A DNA stretch of 12,736 nucleotides, from contig CAIKVF010000230.1 in NCBI GenBank assembly GCA_903830745.1, positions 1-12,736 on the forward strand, in the 5' to 3' direction. Position 1 is the stretch's first letter. Every line of letters starts with the position of its first letter. Positions 1-7,848 of the stretch are shown piece after piece. Made by a program: the position numbers and the translations under genes. The stretch is from an uncultured Actinomycetes bacterium. GTDB taxonomy: Bacteria; Actinomycetota; Acidimicrobiia; Acidimicrobiales; RAAP-2. Under the pieces are notes generated by a model. It saw only the letters and a program-made list of their open reading frames with translations, was not told where the DNA came from and made no database searches.

Positions 1-417
1 GCTCATGAAGAAGGTGGCGAGCGTGTCTTCTCATCTGAAACTCTTGAGTTCAAGGGTGAAGAAGTTCTCCAAGAAATAGTGCTCCGTGATAACACAACTA
101 ACGAAGTTGTGACTAAGGCTGTGGACTTTGTGTTTATCGCCGCCGGATTCGTTGGACCAGAACTCGACGAGCTTGGCCTCAACCAGGACCAGTTCGTAAC
201 CAACCGTGCAACCCTCTCTGTGACCCCTAATTGGGCCGTAAAGGGCCTAGAGGGTAAGGGGCAAGTATTTGCTTGTGGCGACGCAGTCCGTGGCCAAAGC
301 CTGATTGTGTGGGCAATCGCCGAAGGTCGCGCAGCCGCCTCTGGAATAGATGCCCATCTACAAGGAAAGCCGAGTTCGCTCCCAGCACCAGTTGAGCCGT
401 ACAGTCTGTCTTGGTAG
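1..417 (+). CDS. gltD: Glutamate synthase (NADPH) small subunit, C-terminal part
   Basis: The reading frame is open from base 1, so the 5' part of the gene lies outside the window; 138 codons plus a TAG stop are present. GltD is the FAD- and Fe-S-containing subunit of glutamate synthase. It passes electrons from NADPH to the large subunit GltB, which makes glutamate from glutamine and 2-oxoglutarate. The visible part is the end of the pyridine-nucleotide-disulfide oxidoreductase fold: a strand ending in FVFIAAGFVGPE, then the FAD-binding motif GDAVRGQSLIVWAIAEGR near the C-terminus. The GQSLIVWAIAEGR form is characteristic of GltD rather than of other members of the superfamily. gltB would be expected upstream. 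The next gene starts 54 bases downstream, and I see no clear terminator between them. The family assignment is firm; only the fragment can be judged. Confidence 0.93.
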   Translation, partial: AHEEGGERVFSSETLEFKGEEVLQEIVLRDNTTNEVVTKAVDFVFIAAGFVGPELDELGLNQDQFVTNRATLSVTPNWAVKGLEGKGQVFACGDAVRGQSLIVWAIAEGRAAASGIDAHLQGKPSSLPAPVEPYSLSW

Positions 418-471
418 TTTCATAATCGCATCAAGATTCAAAACAACACATCTGAAAGCAGTGGGGGAATT

Positions 472-2088
472 ATGAAAAGTACGATGCAAAACACACAGTT
501 GCTTATCAGGGACCTGATTAAGCACGGAGAGTTCATCTACGCCGACAAGAAAGTCTTTACCGTCTCTCCAGATGGGGTTGCAGAAGCGACATTCTTTCAA
601 ATCTCTAAGCGCGCTGAGCAATTAGCTGCAGCTCTCACCAAGCTCGGTGTGAAAAAGGGCGACCGAGTCGCTTCATTCATGTGGAACAACCAAGCACACA
701 TGGAGGCATACATTGCAATCCCGTGCATGGGTGCAGTGCTTCACACACTTAACATTCGACTCTTTCCAGAGCAACTCAGCTACATCATCAATCACGCTGA
801 CGATCAAGTAATCATTGTTGACAACACTCTTGCTCCACTGCTCGCAAAAGTACGTGACCAGATTCCTAACGTGAAGCACATCATTGTTCACGGCCCAGAA
901 GGAACTGGTGTTCTTGGAGACACACTCGACTACGAAACACTCCTCGCTGCAGAAAAGCCAGGATTTGTTTGGCCGGACCTTGACGAGAACGAAGCCGCAA
1001 TCATGTGTTACACATCGGGAACAACTGGCAACCCTAAGGGTGTTGTCTACTCGCACCGTTCAACATGGCTTCACTCAATGGCTTCAACTTCAGCTAACTC
1101 AATTGGACTCAGCGAGCGCGATCGTTGCTTGTTGATTGTTCCAATGTTCCACGTAAATGCGTGGGGTTGTGCCTTCACAGCCTTTATGGCCGGTGTTGAG
1201 CTCATCATGCCTCAGATGTTGTTACAAGGTGAACCAATCGTAAAAATGATTGAAGACCTAAAGCCAACAGTGTCACTTGGCGTTCCAACTATTTGGAATG
1301 ACGTTCTCCGTGTTGCCAACGAAAAGCCTGACGTTGATTTATCAAGTCTTCGTTACTTGCTCGCTGGTGGATCTGCAGTCCCACGCGTACTCATCGAAAC
1401 ATACCGAGACAAGTACGGCATTGACATCATCCAAGGATGGGGAATGACAGAAACGAGTCCTCTGGCTGCAGTTTCAATTCCTCCATTCGGAACACTAAAG
1501 GAACAGGAAATTGACTGGCGCGTTAAGGCCGGACGAATTGTTGCTGGTGTAAGGATGAGAGTCACCGCAGAAGACGGAACAGTTCTTCCAAATGACGGCA
1601 AGACCGTTGGAGAATTCGAAATCAGTGGTCCGTGGATCACAGGTTCATACTTCGGTGTTGATGATCCTGAAAAGTTCCGTGACGGATGGCTACGAACTGG
1701 CGACATTGGAACAATCGACGCGTACGGTTACCTAGTCATTAGCGACCGCACCAAGGACGTTATTAAGTCCGGTGGTGAGTGGATTAGTTCAGTTGAGCTC
1801 GAAGGAGCTCTCATGGGTCACCCAGCTGTCTTTGAAGCTGCAGTTATTGCAGTTCCTGACGAGAAGTGGCAAGAGCGTCCAATGGCCTGTGTAGTACTTC
1901 GCCCTGGCATGAGCGCAACGGCAGAAGAACTTCAGGAATACCTCTCTCAGCACGTTGCTAAGTGGTGGCTACCTGAGCGCTGGACATTCATTGAGAGTGT
2001 TCCAAAGACCAGCGTTGGAAAGTTTGACAAGAAAGTTCTACGTTCGCAGTATGGGGACAACGCACTTGAAGTCATCACACTTGGTTAA
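472..2088 (+). CDS. AMP-forming fatty-acyl-CoA synthetase (ANL superfamily)
   Basis: This 538-residue protein belongs to the acyl-adenylate-forming enzymes, which activate a carboxylic acid with ATP to acyl-AMP and then transfer it to CoA. All core motifs are present in order: P-loop TSGTTGNPKG at 181-190, GWGMTETSP at 322-330, DGWLRTGD at 404-411, the hinge DRTKDVIKSGGEWIS at 425-439, and PKTSVGKFDKK at 511-521 with the catalytic lysine at 517. The length and the C-terminal WWLPERW segment resemble medium/long-chain fatty-acid CoA ligases (FadD type), but the acyl specificity cannot be read from sequence. The ATG at 472 follows a G-run (463-467) with a short 4-nt spacer. An in-frame ATG at 484 has no better ribosome-binding site. 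The stop overlaps the start of the next gene by one base (TAATG), implying coupled translation. Confidence 0.93.
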   Translation: MKSTMQNTQLLIRDLIKHGEFIYADKKVFTVSPDGVAEATFFQISKRAEQLAAALTKLGVKKGDRVASFMWNNQAHMEAYIAIPCMGAVLHTLNIRLFPEQLSYIINHADDQVIIVDNTLAPLLAKVRDQIPNVKHIIVHGPEGTGVLGDTLDYETLLAAEKPGFVWPDLDENEAAIMCYTSGTTGNPKGVVYSHRSTWLHSMASTSANSIGLSERDRCLLIVPMFHVNAWGCAFTAFMAGVELIMPQMLLQGEPIVKMIEDLKPTVSLGVPTIWNDVLRVANEKPDVDLSSLRYLLAGGSAVPRVLIETYRDKYGIDIIQGWGMTETSPLAAVSIPPFGTLKEQEIDWRVKAGRIVAGVRMRVTAEDGTVLPNDGKTVGEFEISGPWITGSYFGVDDPEKFRDGWLRTGDIGTIDAYGYLVISDRTKDVIKSGGEWISSVELEGALMGHPAVFEAAVIAVPDEKWQERPMACVVLRPGMSATAEELQEYLSQHVAKWWLPERWTFIESVPKTSVGKFDKKVLRSQYGDNALEVITLG

Positions 2089-2285
2089 TGCAGTCATTTG
2101 ACGAATTAGCTGACGAAGTCTCAAGTATTGAATCTCGAGTCTCTGACGCAATCTATGACGCCCTTCGGGCACAAGTGAACGAAGACGAGCCTGATAACGC
2201 AAAAGAACTTGAACGTCGGCTTTCAAAAGTGCGAAGAAGTCTGCAGAAAGCTGAATCGTTACTACGCGGCGCTAGCGACGACTAA
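2088..2285 (+). CDS. Small acidic-N-terminus, coiled-coil protein of unknown function
   Basis: I do not recognise this 65-residue protein. Its ATG overlaps the TAA of the acyl-CoA synthetase by one base (TAATG) and has no Shine-Dalgarno sequence of its own, so it is probably translated by re-initiation after the synthetase. Residues 1-35 are rich in Asp, Glu and Ser. Residues 37-60 alternate Leu with Lys, Arg and Glu (KELERRLSKVRRSLQKAESL) and should form an amphipathic helix or coiled coil. There is no signal peptide, membrane segment or cysteine. The length resembles exodeoxyribonuclease VII small subunit, but the conserved pattern of that family is not evident. Its stop codon overlaps that of the convergent LOG-family gene. 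It is probably real because the start is coupled and the frame fills the space exactly. Confidence 0.62.
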   Translation: MQSFDELADEVSSIESRVSDAIYDALRAQVNEDEPDNAKELERRLSKVRRSLQKAESLLRGASDD

Positions 2286-3133
2286 GCCCAGGAATTTATT
2301 TCATTAATTACAAGTCGAAGACCAACGTAGTTGCGTCCTTCAAAGCTTGCAGTAATTGATTTACCTGACTTAGTGAACTGCGGTGACTTTGAAAGCTGTG
2401 GAGTTACGTTTAAGAGGCTCTGAACCTGCGCATCTGTTGGCTCGTTTAATAGATTGATCACAACCTGTCCGGAGCTGAAGCTGCAATCTACGTAGTTTGC
2501 GTAGAACCCAAAAATCTCTTCTGCGGCACTCTCAGCTGTAGTGCATAGCTTTACTAATGCAGAGTCTGGCTGACCAATGTAGGCGCCGCCAATGATCTCT
2601 GTTTCGAGGAAATCAAGCCACTTGGACCAGAAGGTTCCACCTGGTGCGTCAATCAGCACCACAGGAGCTGGAGACGTCTTTCCAGTGTGGATAAGCGTTA
2701 GAACTTCGTAGAGTTCGTCGAGTGTTCCAAAGCCGCCAGGAAGGCATACAAACGCGTCTGCTTCGCGGATCATTGAGACCTTGCGGGTAAAGAAATTCTT
2801 AACCGATACAACCTTGTTCGCAACATCAATGAATGGATTCGCATGTTGCTCAAAGGGAAGCTTTATGTTGACTCCAATGGTGTGATCATGACCAGCGCCT
2901 TCACTGGTTGCTTCCATAATTCCGCCACCAGCACCAGTAATCGACATCCAGTCAGCCTTGGTCATGATTTTGCCGAATTCTTTAGTGAGCTGATACAGCG
3001 AATGTTCTTTAGGAGTTCGTGCGGAGCCGAAAACTAGAACTTTCTTACGAGAGCGCCAAGGGCCAAAAAGTTTGGCAACTAAAAGAAGTTCATCCGAAGC
3101 AGTATTTGCGATCAATTGATCAATTTCAAACAT
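2282..3133 (-). CDS. LOG-family protein (Rossmann-fold nucleotide phosphoribohydrolase-like) with C-terminal extension
   Basis: The 283-residue product carries the LOG/TIGR00730-type Rossmann fold. It has VLVFGSAR at 32-39, SITGAGGGIMEA at 64-75, an arginine-lysine pair at 117-118 and the signature PGGFGTLDE at 132-140. In characterised members the Arg and the Glu of this signature belong to the active site that cleaves cytokinin-type nucleoside 5'-monophosphates to base and ribose 5-phosphate; other members have unknown substrates. The fold normally ends near residue 210. Here a further stretch of about 75 residues follows, which I cannot assign. The gene is last in the transketolase-to-LOG operon, 5 nt after fbiC, and lacks an obvious ribosome-binding site, so coupling to fbiC translation is likely. 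The exact substrate is unknown. Confidence 0.85.
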   Translation of the reverse strand: MFEIDQLIANTASDELLLVAKLFGPWRSRKKVLVFGSARTPKEHSLYQLTKEFGKIMTKADWMSITGAGGGIMEATSEGAGHDHTIGVNIKLPFEQHANPFIDVANKVVSVKNFFTRKVSMIREADAFVCLPGGFGTLDELYEVLTLIHTGKTSPAPVVLIDAPGGTFWSKWLDFLETEIIGGAYIGQPDSALVKLCTTAESAAEEIFGFYANYVDCSFSSGQVVINLLNEPTDAQVQSLLNVTPQLSKSPQFTKSGKSITASFEGRNYVGLRLVINEINSWA

Positions 3134-3138
3134 AGGAA

Positions 3139-5403
3139 TTATGCAGACAGAGATTTATAGAGTGTGGTGCGTTGCACCAAAGGTCGTCCGAGCGGAGAAA
3201 CAAGGTCACGTAACGTATCTGCGTTCATCTCTTGTCCGTGCACTGCGCCAGCAGCACGTGAGATGTTTTCGTCCATAAGTGTTCCACCGAGGTCATTTGC
3301 ACCAGCTTGAAGGATCCGACGAGATCCTTCAACGCCCATCTTCACCCAGCTGACCTGAATGTTATTGATCAACGTTGCGTAGTGAAGTCTCGCAACAGAG
3401 TGCATCAATAATGCTTCTCTGAATGTTGGTCCACGTCGTGATTTGCCATTAATGAAAATCGGCGTTGCCATGTGCACGAAGGGGAGTGGCACGAATTCAG
3501 TGAATCCACCAGTCTCTTTTTGAAGATCACGAGTTCGAATGAGGTGTGTTGCCCAACTGTCAACACCTTCAACAGCACCAAACATGATGGTGATGTTCGA
3601 ATTAAGTCCAACACTGTGAGCGGTGCGGTGAACTTCCAGCCACTGATCTGAGTTGATCTTGTCAGGACAAAGAATCTTTCTGACTTCGTCATCGAGGATT
3701 TCTGCAGCGGTCCCCGGAAGCGTCTTTAGACCAGCATTCTTTAGACGAGTGAGGTAGGTGGCGAGGTCTTGTTCTGACCTACGAGCACCTTCAAAGACTT
3801 CGAGTGCACTGAACGCGTGAATGTGAATCTCTGGTGACCCAGCACGAACTGCTGCAACAACATCGATGTAGTAATCACCATCGAACTTTGGATGGATTCC
3901 ACCCTGCAGACAGACTTCGGTGGCGCCCTTAGCTTCAGCTTCACGAACTCGTTCACTGACTTCGTCGAGCGTAAGTAGGTAGGGATCTCCTCGAAGGTTG
4001 AGCGAGAGAGGGCCCTTAGAGAATGCACAGAAGCGACACTTAAAAGTGCAGACGTTTGTGTAGTTGATGTTTCTATTGATTACGAAAGAAATGTCGTCGC
4101 CGACTAGTTGCTTTCTAACGTCGTCAGCCAGTTCATTAATAGCCACAAGGTCTGCGCCTCTGGCACTGAAGAGAGTAATGAGCTCTTCTCGAGAGAAGTC
4201 GTATCCCGGCTCGTAGCCACGGAGAATTGCAGAAATGTCACCTGTCTTGGAAGTTGCAATTGGAAGTGCTGGAGGAGTGATGTCTGATCCTGAGAACCAA
4301 GAGTCATCTCGAGCAAGTCCAGTCGCATCAGCATGAGCTAATACCTTTGTTCGAACCTTTGAATCTAGGAATTCTTGCTTTTGGTCAATGAACTCTGGGT
4401 AGACCGTGAGTCGCGGAGTTAAGTAGAAACCCTTGGCGTCGCATTCGCTCGCGAGTGCGTCAACTGCTGGCCAAGCGCGCTCAGGATTTACGTGATCTGC
4501 CGTCACTGGAGAAATGCCACCAAAGTCATCAATGCCAAATGCAAGGAGGCGAGTTGGGTCATCGCTCAAGTTCGGTGGTGCCTGTAGGTGAATGTCGCCA
4601 GGAAGAATTAATCGAGCAGCAGCAATTGTCCAGTGGAACTCTGCATCGGATGCGGCTGGTTCATGAGCCATTGCCGTACGAGGTTTCGGAAGAAAGTTCT
4701 GAACAATTACTTCTTGAATGTGACCGTATTCCTCGTGAGCGAGTGCAATGGCTTCGAGCGTTGCAATTCGGTCTTCACGTGTTTCACCTATACCAACAAG
4801 TAGTCCAGTGGTGAACGGAATTTTCAATTGACCAGCAAAACGCATAGTGTTAAGTCGACGCTGTGGTTCTTTGTCTGGAGCGAGTCGGTGGGCATCGAGT
4901 TCAGCAAGTGACTCGAGCATCATTCCCTGTGAAGCGGAGACCTCACGAAGTTGTTCTAACTCGGAGAAATACAGTGCGCCGGCGTTGGCGTGAGGGAGAA
5001 GTCCGGTTTCGTCGAGCACTGCCTTTGCAGCAGCTGCGACGTAGTCAACAGTTGACTGGTACCCACGTGCAGCGAGCCACTTTGCTGCTTCGTCGTAACG
5101 AAGTTCTGGACGCTCGCCGAGTGTGAAGAGTGCTTCAGTGCATCCTGCGGCTTTTCCAGCAATTGCAACTTCTAGAACTTCTTCTAGCGACATGTAAGGA
5201 GATGCCACGTGCGCTGGAGCCTGAGCAAATGTGCAGTATCCGCATCGATCACGACACAACTTGGTTAAAGGTATGAAGACCTTTGGAGAGTAAGTGACTA
5301 TGTGTCCATAACGTCTACGAGCTTTCGCAAAGGCGTCTGGAGCGAGAGATTCGCCAGTCTCCATGAGGAGGTGCTGGTTGTTGAGCCCTCGAGTAATTGT
5401 CAT
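3139..5403 (-). CDS. fbiC: Fused 7,8-didemethyl-8-hydroxy-5-deazariboflavin (FO) synthase FbiC (CofG-CofH)
   Basis: FbiC makes FO, the deazaflavin core of cofactor F420, from 5-amino-6-(D-ribitylamino)uracil and tyrosine using two radical-SAM centres. The 754-residue protein contains both. The CofG-like half (about 1-370) has its CxxxCxxC cluster at Cys50, Cys54 and Cys57 in LTKLCRDRCGYCTF. The CofH-like half (about 395-754) has Cys452, Cys456 and Cys459 in NYTNVCTFKCRFCAF. Further signatures are LLVGIGETREDR at 201-212 and LQGGIHPKFDGDYY at 499-512. The single-chain form is typical of actinobacteria; archaea use separate CofG and CofH. The N-terminus before the first cluster is somewhat short for actinobacterial FbiC but no residue needed for activity is missing. 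The ATG follows an AGGA about 8 nt upstream. It sits 15 nt after pgi and 5 nt before the LOG gene. F420 itself needs further genes (fbiA, fbiB, fbiD) not present here. Confidence 0.95.
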   Translation of the reverse strand: MTITRGLNNQHLLMETGESLAPDAFAKARRRYGHIVTYSPKVFIPLTKLCRDRCGYCTFAQAPAHVASPYMSLEEVLEVAIAGKAAGCTEALFTLGERPELRYDEAAKWLAARGYQSTVDYVAAAAKAVLDETGLLPHANAGALYFSELEQLREVSASQGMMLESLAELDAHRLAPDKEPQRRLNTMRFAGQLKIPFTTGLLVGIGETREDRIATLEAIALAHEEYGHIQEVIVQNFLPKPRTAMAHEPAASDAEFHWTIAAARLILPGDIHLQAPPNLSDDPTRLLAFGIDDFGGISPVTADHVNPERAWPAVDALASECDAKGFYLTPRLTVYPEFIDQKQEFLDSKVRTKVLAHADATGLARDDSWFSGSDITPPALPIATSKTGDISAILRGYEPGYDFSREELITLFSARGADLVAINELADDVRKQLVGDDISFVINRNINYTNVCTFKCRFCAFSKGPLSLNLRGDPYLLTLDEVSERVREAEAKGATEVCLQGGIHPKFDGDYYIDVVAAVRAGSPEIHIHAFSALEVFEGARRSEQDLATYLTRLKNAGLKTLPGTAAEILDDEVRKILCPDKINSDQWLEVHRTAHSVGLNSNITIMFGAVEGVDSWATHLIRTRDLQKETGGFTEFVPLPFVHMATPIFINGKSRRGPTFREALLMHSVARLHYATLINNIQVSWVKMGVEGSRRILQAGANDLGGTLMDENISRAAGAVHGQEMNADTLRDLVSPLGRPLVQRTTLYKSLSA

Positions 5404-5418
5404 GCGAGCATCCTAGGG

Positions 5419-6738
5419 CTAAAGACCTAGTACCCGGGCTACTTCGTTCAAGTCATCAACAATCAATTGGGCAACATGGCGCCCACTGTCTTTCATGGCC
5501 TTAAAGTCGCTGGCTGCCTGAGCCATGTGTAGATCCTGAAAGGTTGATTCAGGTGTTGACCCAGGGATTACAACATCCTTAGAGGTGGGGCGCAAGATGA
5601 TTTGAAGAGCCGCAATGTTCTTTGGGCCTCCCTTATGAAGCTGTCCCGTTGAGTGCAGGTAACGAGGGCCGAAGTTAGCAGTAGTTGTTCCGTACTTTTG
5701 CTGAACGCTTGACTGAAGTGCACTTAGATCGCTGGCGATACTTAGAGGTCCATAGACCTGCAGCGTTCTGAATGTTGCAGTACGAAAATCATGTTGTAGC
5801 TCTTCGGCGTCGAATGGTTCCGAAATCCATTGCACTTCATTTTCAAGTAGTTCGAACACTGCTGTTTTAGCTGATTCAACATTTGGTTGGTTAAATGGAT
5901 CAACACCAAGATGCCATGCGAGCAGCGCAGCGACTAAGTGATAGTGCTGAATTTGTGAAGGAGAGTATTTCTTAGTTGATGATGTGCACACAGGTATAAA
6001 ACCACGATCTTGTTTGCCTGTGGTCTCTGCAATCAGCTGCTCGAGCCACATTGCTCCACCAGAAGTAACAGGGTCAGCTGTTAACGAAAAATAGCCGTGA
6101 CCAAAATTGACATCCGCGGCGTGAATCGCAGCTTCCTCAAAAGCCAGAGCAACAACATTTTCATTCAAGAAAGAACCTGCGAGTTCACTACGTAGTGACG
6201 CAGGAGTCCACCCCGCATACAGTGCGGGAACTAATCCGAAGGGCGAGAGGGCAGAAAATCTGCCGCCAGTATTCACATCACCATCAACAACCAAGCAACC
6301 GAGTTTTTCACCTAATACTGAGAGTGGTGTGTTGGGGTCAGTAATTATTACAAGGTCCTGAGCATCGAGTCCATTGTCAAGTGCGTATGCAAGAAGACTG
6401 AGTGTCTCAACAGTGGCACCAGACTTCGATGCAGCAATGACAGTCACATTATTGAACGAAACTTCGGCGATTGAATCAGGATTCGAAGTATCGAGAACAA
6501 GAAGGTTTGATGACTGCACTGCTTCTGCGAAAAAGAGCCCGGGTCCTGCAGATCCACCTACCCCTAGAAGAATTGTTTTCTCATGGCGACGGGGAAGCTT
6601 TGCTGAAATGTCATCAAGCCAGTCACCGAAATACATTTCGGGGTGGCGAAGCCATCCGAGCGAGTTCTGAGCACTTGAGCCTTCAAAGAGTGAAGGATCT
6701 CCCTTCAGTATCCGTTGAATGATTTCCGAATTAGACAT
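5419..6738 (-). CDS. pgi: Glucose-6-phosphate isomerase, short type as in Tal-Pgi fusions
   Basis: The enzyme interconverts glucose 6-phosphate and fructose 6-phosphate in the cytoplasm. At 439 residues it is of the short form. Visible motifs are GVGGSAGPG at 59-67, the phosphate-binding SKSGATVET at 104-112, NTGGRFSALSPFG at 156-168 (close to PGI signature 1), IAETTGK at 236-242, DPFNQPNVESAK at 280-291 (close to PGI signature 2, with the likely catalytic Lys291) and HSTGQLHKGGP at 362-372. The last motif, placed after signature 2, is what I associate with the isomerase half of bifunctional transaldolase/phosphoglucose isomerases. The ATG lies one codon beyond the transaldolase TAA, in the same frame, with no visible ribosome-binding site. 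Translation therefore probably depends on re-initiation after tal, or conceivably on read-through. Confidence 0.93.
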   Translation of the reverse strand: MSNSEIIQRILKGDPSLFEGSSAQNSLGWLRHPEMYFGDWLDDISAKLPRRHEKTILLGVGGSAGPGLFFAEAVQSSNLLVLDTSNPDSIAEVSFNNVTVIAASKSGATVETLSLLAYALDNGLDAQDLVIITDPNTPLSVLGEKLGCLVVDGDVNTGGRFSALSPFGLVPALYAGWTPASLRSELAGSFLNENVVALAFEEAAIHAADVNFGHGYFSLTADPVTSGGAMWLEQLIAETTGKQDRGFIPVCTSSTKKYSPSQIQHYHLVAALLAWHLGVDPFNQPNVESAKTAVFELLENEVQWISEPFDAEELQHDFRTATFRTLQVYGPLSIASDLSALQSSVQQKYGTTTANFGPRYLHSTGQLHKGGPKNIAALQIILRPTSKDVVIPGSTPESTFQDLHMAQAASDFKAMKDSGRHVAQLIVDDLNEVARVLGL

Positions 6739-6741
6739 CAG

Positions 6742-7848
6742 TTAGCCGTTGACTTTGTCAGCAACTGTTTTTAGAAGATCTGCGTAGGAGTCAATGAAGC
6801 TCTGAACACCATCGGCTTCGAGCTTGTCAGTAATTGCACGTAGAGAGATGTCACTAGGAAGTTCATAGAGAAGCGAAGCGGTCTTAACAATGCTCGCAGC
6901 GTTGAGAAGTAGCGAAGTCGAAAAGTTCCCATGATCGAGAACGCCTTCGAGTGTTGGATCAGGCATCGTGTTCACCGTCTCGTCAGCCGCAATCGAGTCA
7001 ACGTAGAGAAGGTCGTAGTACGTAGGGTTCTTAATTGCAGTTGAGGCCCAGAGAGGGCGTTGCACCTGAGCGCCGTCTGCAATGAGCGACTTTGCTCGAG
7101 ATCCGTTAATTCGCTCTAGGTAGAGGGCGTAGGCCGCTGCAACTTGAGCATTGGCAGTGGTTCCACGACGTGCGTCACCTTCTGGGAGAAGTGCATCAAC
7201 CGCAGCGTCAACTCGCGAAACAAAGAATGAAGCGACACTTCCAATAGATGAAAGGTTGTGGCCATTCTTCTTCGCTAGCTCAAGACCCTCCATCCAGGCG
7301 TCTAAAACCTCTGAATAGCGTTCAGTAGAAAAAATAAGCGTGACATTTACATTTATCCCAGCACCGAGTACTTGCGTGATTGCTGGCAGGCCCTCATCAG
7401 TTGCAGGAATTTTGATCATTACGTTGCTTCGATCAACTGCGGAGTTCAGTTTCAACGCTGCTGCGATTGTTCCTTTTGTGTCGCGAGCTAGACGGGGAGA
7501 GACTTCCAAAGAGACAAAGCCGTCACAGTAACGATGCTTCTTGGCGTGAAAGTCAGAACACGAAGAATCATGAACACCTTTAAGAACATCGCAGGCTTCT
7601 CGAACATCAACAACCGCGAGTTCTTCAAACAACTCTTCAACATCCTTGCCCTTAACTCCAGCAAGAAACTCGTCGTAGGCGGAGCTTGTTGCAAATGCTT
7701 TAGCGAAGATTGCTGGGTTAGAGGTAACACCGCGAACACCTTGTTCAACTAAACGCGCGAGTGTGCCGTCATTAAGCCAGTCCCTGCGGATGTTGTCAAT
7801 CCAAGGGCTCTGTCCGTAGTCGTCAAACAGTGAATTCAGTGTGGTCAC
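6742..7848 (-). CDS. tal: Transaldolase
   Basis: Transaldolase moves a dihydroxyacetone unit from sedoheptulose 7-phosphate to glyceraldehyde 3-phosphate in the non-oxidative pentose phosphate pathway. The 368-residue protein has GVTSNPAIF at 40-48, the Schiff-base lysine Lys146 in VMIKIPATDEGL (143-154), VNVTLIFS at 167-174 and RPLWASTAIKNPTYYDLLYV at 264-283. Length and motifs fit the longer actinobacterial/cyanobacterial type, which also forms the N-terminal half of bifunctional Tal-Pgi enzymes. The start is GTG at 7848, inside a GTGA overlap with the transketolase stop; GGAGAG lies 5 nt upstream, and the start fits the usual N-terminus (LNSLFDDYGQSPWIDNI). The TAA stop is followed, in frame, by CTG and then the ATG of pgi. 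Confidence 0.95.
   Translation of the reverse strand: MTTLNSLFDDYGQSPWIDNIRRDWLNDGTLARLVEQGVRGVTSNPAIFAKAFATSSAYDEFLAGVKGKDVEELFEELAVVDVREACDVLKGVHDSSCSDFHAKKHRYCDGFVSLEVSPRLARDTKGTIAAALKLNSAVDRSNVMIKIPATDEGLPAITQVLGAGINVNVTLIFSTERYSEVLDAWMEGLELAKKNGHNLSSIGSVASFFVSRVDAAVDALLPEGDARRGTTANAQVAAAYALYLERINGSRAKSLIADGAQVQRPLWASTAIKNPTYYDLLYVDSIAADETVNTMPDPTLEGVLDHGNFSTSLLLNAASIVKTASLLYELPSDISLRAITDKLEADGVQSFIDSYADLLKTVADKVNG

Noticed and set aside
418..471. Promoter for the acyl-CoA synthetase, from CATAAT at 421-426
   Set aside because: The -10 match is good but the only TTG-type -35 (TTGAGC at 392-397) is 23 bases away, and the gene could be read from gltD transcription.
673..1056. 127-codon minus-strand frame within the acyl-CoA synthetase
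   Set aside because: Cys- and Val-rich antisense translation without motifs; the plus-strand gene has all ANL motifs across the same bases.
2269..2277. Palindrome CGCTAGCG near the end of the 65-residue gene as a terminator
   Set aside because: It is inside the coding region, too short for a stem with a loop, and no T-tract follows.
2088..2285. Identification of the 65-residue protein as exodeoxyribonuclease VII small subunit (xseB)
   Set aside because: The size is right but the conserved early Leu-Glu-x-Ile-Val pattern and central motif are missing and no xseA is adjacent.
4455..4814. 119-codon open frame on the plus strand inside fbiC
   Set aside because: It lies opposite the CofG half of fbiC, encodes a Gln/Leu/Arg-rich low-complexity product with no recognisable motif, and is explained by the codon usage of the real gene.
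3139..5403. Possible N-terminal truncation or frameshift in fbiC
   Set aside because: The segment before the first Cys cluster is short, but the frame is intact, AGGA precedes the ATG and the upstream gene ends 15 nt before it.
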